A DNA stretch of 64,000 bases from Solirubrobacter phytolaccae. Lineage in GTDB: Bacteria; Actinomycetota; Thermoleophilia; Solirubrobacterales; Solirubrobacteraceae. Positions 61,962-64,000 of this stretch are shown one piece after another (the stretch's first letter is position 1; each line of letters begins with the position of its first letter). The stretch is from assembly GCF_027587195.1 (NCBI RefSeq), contig NZ_JAPDDP010000026.1:21130-85129 (forward strand), in the 5' to 3' direction. The notes under the pieces are model-generated. The model saw only the letters and a list, made by a program, of their open reading frames with translations. It did no database searches and was not told the origin of the DNA. The translations under genes were made by a program, and so were the position numbers.

Positions 61962-62657
61962 TCACCGCAGCGGCGCGGGCGCGTCGCGCCATTCGATCGC
62001 GAGCGCTTCGAGCAGCGCCGCGTACGAGACCGAACGGTCGGTCCGCCGCCGGAACGCGCGGGAAGCGGCCGCGTGCTGGCGCACGTAGTCCACGACCGGC
62101 CGGAGCTCGTCCTCGCGTTGGAGCTCGGACGCGAGGCGTTGCAGCCAGTCCGCGTCGCTCTCGAGCTCCTCGGGCTCGGCCAGCACGCCGGCGGGCAGCT
62201 CGTGGAACGCGTACTCCAGGTCCTTCAGCAGCGTGTCGAGCAGCCAGCGGCGGCTTTGCGTGCCGACCGTCTCCTGCTCGGCGGCGCGTCGCAGCAAGTC
62301 GCGCTCGTCGAGGTCGGTGCGCGCGACGGAGCCGGTCGCGAGCACGATCCCCAGTCGCCGCGCACCGTCGGCGGAGTCCACGCGCCGCTCGAGATGCGGG
62401 AGCAGGACCCGTTGCCACAACGGGTGCCGGAGCAGGGTCGGCGCGTGCTCGCCCGGCTCGAGCGGGTCGATCCACGCGACGGCGAGCGCTTCGGCGAACC
62501 GGTCGCGCCGTGCGTCGTCGCCGCCCAGGGACGTGACCAGCGCGTCGAGCGCCGTGAGCGCCTCGGTGCGGCGGCCTTCGTCGTGCAGCTCGACGAACGA
62601 CCGCCACGAGCGACGTTCGTCAGGCGTGAGGCTTGTCTCGTCCGGTCGGTGTGACAC
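61962..62657 (-). CDS. Hypothetical protein, helical
   Basis: A 231-residue soluble, strongly charged protein (Glu, Arg, Ala, Leu rich), predicted all-alpha. Motifs such as LDERDLLRRAAEQETVGTQS, WLLDTLLKDLEYAFHELPAG and FRRRTDRSVSYAALLEALAI do not point to a family I know. GTG at 62657 has TAGGCT 6 nt upstream, consistent with a leaderless message. It lies between the aldo/keto reductase and rpmA; the hairpin of the rplU-rpmA transcript separates it from rpmA. Confidence 0.7.
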   Translation of the reverse strand: MSHRPDETSLTPDERRSWRSFVELHDEGRRTEALTALDALVTSLGGDDARRDRFAEALAVAWIDPLEPGEHAPTLLRHPLWQRVLLPHLERRVDSADGARRLGIVLATGSVARTDLDERDLLRRAAEQETVGTQSRRWLLDTLLKDLEYAFHELPAGVLAEPEELESDADWLQRLASELQREDELRPVVDYVRQHAAASRAFRRRTDRSVSYAALLEALAIEWRDAPAPLR

Positions 62658-62676
62658 GCGCGAAGCCTATTAACGA

Positions 62677-62703
62677 CGACGGGCGCCACGTGGGCGCCCG
62701 TCG
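62677..62703 (-). terminator. Terminator hairpin after rpmA
   Basis: CGACGGGCGCC, loop ACGTG, GGCGCCCGTCG: an 11-base-pair perfect stem, 22 bp after the rpmA stop on its strand. The following uridines are few (TTAATA), so strength relies on the stem. It also lies just upstream of the hypothetical gene's -10-like box. Confidence 0.7.
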
Positions 62704-62724
62704 AGAAGTGCGTGCAGCTGCCGG

Positions 62725-62994
62725 CTAGGCGGCGGCTTCGGTCTCGGCCGGGATGACCGAGATGACGCGACCGCGGCGACCTTCCTTGAAGTCCACCGTG
62801 CCCGCGGCGCGAGCGTAGATCGTGTCGTCCTTGCCGATGCCCACACCGAGGCCCGGCTTGAACTTGGTGCCGCGCTGGCGGACGATGATCTCGCCGCCCG
62901 TCACGACTTCGCCGGCGAACACCTTCACACCGAGGCGCTTGGCGTTGGAATCACGGCCGTTACGGCTGGAGCCGAGGCCTTTCTTATGAGCCAT
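62725..62994 (-). CDS. rpmA: 50S ribosomal protein L27
   Basis: An 89-residue L27 with the unprocessed N-terminus [20 protein letters not shown], whose tail reaches the peptidyl-transferase centre, then VIVRQRG-like [13 protein letters not shown] and [15 protein letters not shown]. It follows rplU by 12 bp. In most genomes obg comes next; here a 22-kb block intervenes. Confidence 0.97.
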   Translation of the reverse strand: MAHKKGLGSSRNGRDSNAKRLGVKVFAGEVVTGGEIIVRQRGTKFKPGLGVGIGKDDTIYARAAGTVDFKEGRRGRVISVIPAETEAAA

Positions 62995-63006
62995 GGGTTC
63001 CTATCC

Positions 63007-63318
63007 CTAACCGATCGACGTGATGCGGATGCGGGTGAGCTCCTGGCGGTGACCAGTGCGGCGCTTGTACCCGCGCTTCGGCTTGAACTTGAAGACTCGG
63101 AGCTTCGGGCCACGCTCGTGCGCGACGATCTCGGCCTGCACGCTTGCGCTGGCCAGACCGTCGCCCTCGAAAACGGGGTCGGTGCCTTCACCGGCGAGCA
63201 GCAGAGGCTGCAGCGCAACGGTGGCACCGACGTCGTCGGGCAGACGCTCGATCAGGAGGGTCTGGCCCTCGATGACGCGGTATTGCTTACCGCCGGTCTT
63301 GATGACTGCGTAGGACAT
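63007..63318 (-). CDS. rplU: 50S ribosomal protein L21
   Basis: A 103-residue L21 (SYAVIKTGGKQYRVIEGQTL, KPKRGYKRRTGHRQELTRIRI), which binds 23S rRNA next to L20. ATG at 63318. It lies 15 bp after the basic-tail protein and 12 bp before rpmA, the normal rne/rng-rplU-rpmA order. Confidence 0.97.
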   Translation of the reverse strand: MSYAVIKTGGKQYRVIEGQTLLIERLPDDVGATVALQPLLLAGEGTDPVFEGDGLASASVQAEIVAHERGPKLRVFKFKPKRGYKRRTGHRQELTRIRITSIG

Positions 63319-63333
63319 TGTCTAGTTAAGGCT

Positions 63334-64000
63334 TCAGTCGGAGACTTCGGCGTCGGCCTGCGCCTTCGCGCGCGAACGGCGCCGTCCATTGCGGCCACGG
63401 CGCCGGGCCGAAGAGGATAGCGCGTCTTCGCCGTCGGCCTCCAGGTCGGCCGGAGTGAGCGACACGGACTCGACGTTCGCCTCCAGCGCCGCCGGGCGTT
63501 TGCGCGCACGGCCCTTGGGCTTCGGGGTCTCCCCGTCGATCCCGACCGCGGCCTCCGCGGCCGCCGCGACGGCCTCCGGAGCGGGACGCTTGCGCGCCCG
63601 GCCCTTCGGCTTGGGCGTGCCGTCCTCGGCCACCGCGTCCGCGGGCTCGGCCTCGGCCGCGGCGGGCTTGCGCCGGCGCGAACGGGGCTTCGGCGCGGCC
63701 TCCTCGACCGTCACGTCCGGCGCGGCGGCCTCGACGGCCTCCCCCGGCTCGGTGGCGGCGGGCTTGCGCCGGCGGGCACGCGGCTTGGCGACCGGCTGGT
63801 CCTCGACCGGCGCGGCAACCACAGCGACGTCATCGCCGCCAGCGGGCTCGGCCTCGACCGGCGCGACGGCGGCATCGCCTTCGGCCGGCTCGGCGCCACG
63901 GCGGCGGCGCGAGCGCGGCTTCGGCGCCGCCTCCTCGGCGACCGCACCGGCGGCCACGGCCTCCTCGGCGGGCTGGGCGGCAGCGCGGCGACGCGCGGAC
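63334..64000 (-). CDS. Arg/Ala-rich C-terminal tail of probable ribonuclease E/G (partial)
   Basis: The gene runs off the right edge; about 221 C-terminal residues are visible. They are low-complexity Ala/Glu/Pro with basic repeats: PKPRSRRR twice, KPRARRRKPA and PKPKGRARKRPA twice, ending RRRGRNGRRRSRAKAQADAE. Basic disordered tails like this bind RNA in RNase E. The place directly before rplU-rpmA is the usual position of rne/rng in actinobacteria. No catalytic part is in view, so a different RNA- or DNA-binding protein is possible. Confidence 0.55.
   Translation of the reverse strand, partial: SARRRAAAQPAEEAVAAGAVAEEAAPKPRSRRRRGAEPAEGDAAVAPVEAEPAGGDDVAVVAAPVEDQPVAKPRARRRKPAATEPGEAVEAAAPDVTVEEAAPKPRSRRRKPAAAEAEPADAVAEDGTPKPKGRARKRPAPEAVAAAAEAAVGIDGETPKPKGRARKRPAALEANVESVSLTPADLEADGEDALSSSARRRGRNGRRRSRAKAQADAEVSD

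Noticed and set aside
1..64000. Prophage, integrase, transposase, toxin-antitoxin or defence island
   Set aside because: No gene with such motifs was recognised on either strand; the insertions consist of metabolic and secreted-protein genes.

Overview
The window is 64 kb of very GC-rich, densely coded chromosome with no rRNA, CRISPR array or recognisable insertion sequence. GTG and TTG starts are common, 1-22 nt gene overlaps are frequent, and many starts have a TANNNT hexamer 6-8 nt upstream, as in leaderless actinobacterial mRNAs. Gene content (homodimeric AceE pyruvate dehydrogenase, HrcA/DnaJ, GH15 trehalase-like enzyme, secreted proteins with Lys/Arg-rich tails) points to an actinobacterium, most likely Thermoleophilia/Solirubrobacterales. 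That placement is inference.

The backbone is a minus-strand housekeeping series, read from high to low coordinates: arginine-rich tail of a probable RNase E/G, rplU, rpmA, [22 kb inserted], obg, proB, [guaD and a secreted PKD protein inserted], proA, nadD, rsfS, leuS, comEA, comEC, [secreted nuclease and beta-propeller pair inserted], holA, [GH15 enzyme and two L7/L12-CTD proteins inserted], rpsT (plus strand), murJ, lepA, two hot-dog dehydratases, hrcA, dnaJ, two tandem prmA-like genes, [ilvA, DMT permease and DUF192 inserted], yqeY, phoH, ybeY, era. This is the conserved bacterial rplU-rpmA-obg...lepA-hrcA-dnaJ-prmA...phoH-ybeY-era order, broken by cassettes that are often on the opposite strand.

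Regions: 0.0-3.9 kb holds an ArsA-type ATPase end, two bacterial PH-domain membrane proteins and a membrane metallophosphoesterase. 3.9-16.7 kb is mainly translation and ribosome maturation plus heat shock. 16.7-20.9 kb holds rpsT, the L7/L12-CTD pair, GH15 and holA. 20.9-26.5 kb holds two large secreted proteins, tail to tail, that share a C-terminal domain. 26.6-34.8 kb is competence, leuS, tRNA-Ala, rsfS, nadD and proA. 34.8-41.1 kb is guaD, a PKD protein, proB, obg and an SDR. 41.2-46.9 kb is a pyruvate dehydrogenase operon (aceE-aceF-lpd) with lipoyl domains on both E2 and E3. 47.0-56.2 kb holds uricase, a secreted two-motif repeat protein, ligA, a PQQ-type sugar dehydrogenase, pyk and an Ig-like secreted protein. 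56.2-61.8 kb is a plus-strand allantoin-degradation operon with a DUF3830 protein, an internally duplicated SurA-like protein, an IclR regulator with a perfect inverted repeat at its start, and an aldo-keto reductase. 62-64 kb is a hypothetical protein, rpmA, rplU and the RNase E/G-like tail.

Purine catabolism (guanine deaminase, urate oxidase, allantoinase, allantoate amidohydrolase) sits in three separate plus-strand cassettes in the minus-strand backbone. The best candidates for something undescribed are the serine/aspartate-rich repeat protein (47.9-50.1 kb), the DUF3830/duplicated SurA-like pair inside the allantoin operon, the shared C-terminal domain of the 21-26.5 kb secreted pair, the stand-alone L7/L12-CTD proteins, and the tandem diverged PrmA methyltransferases.
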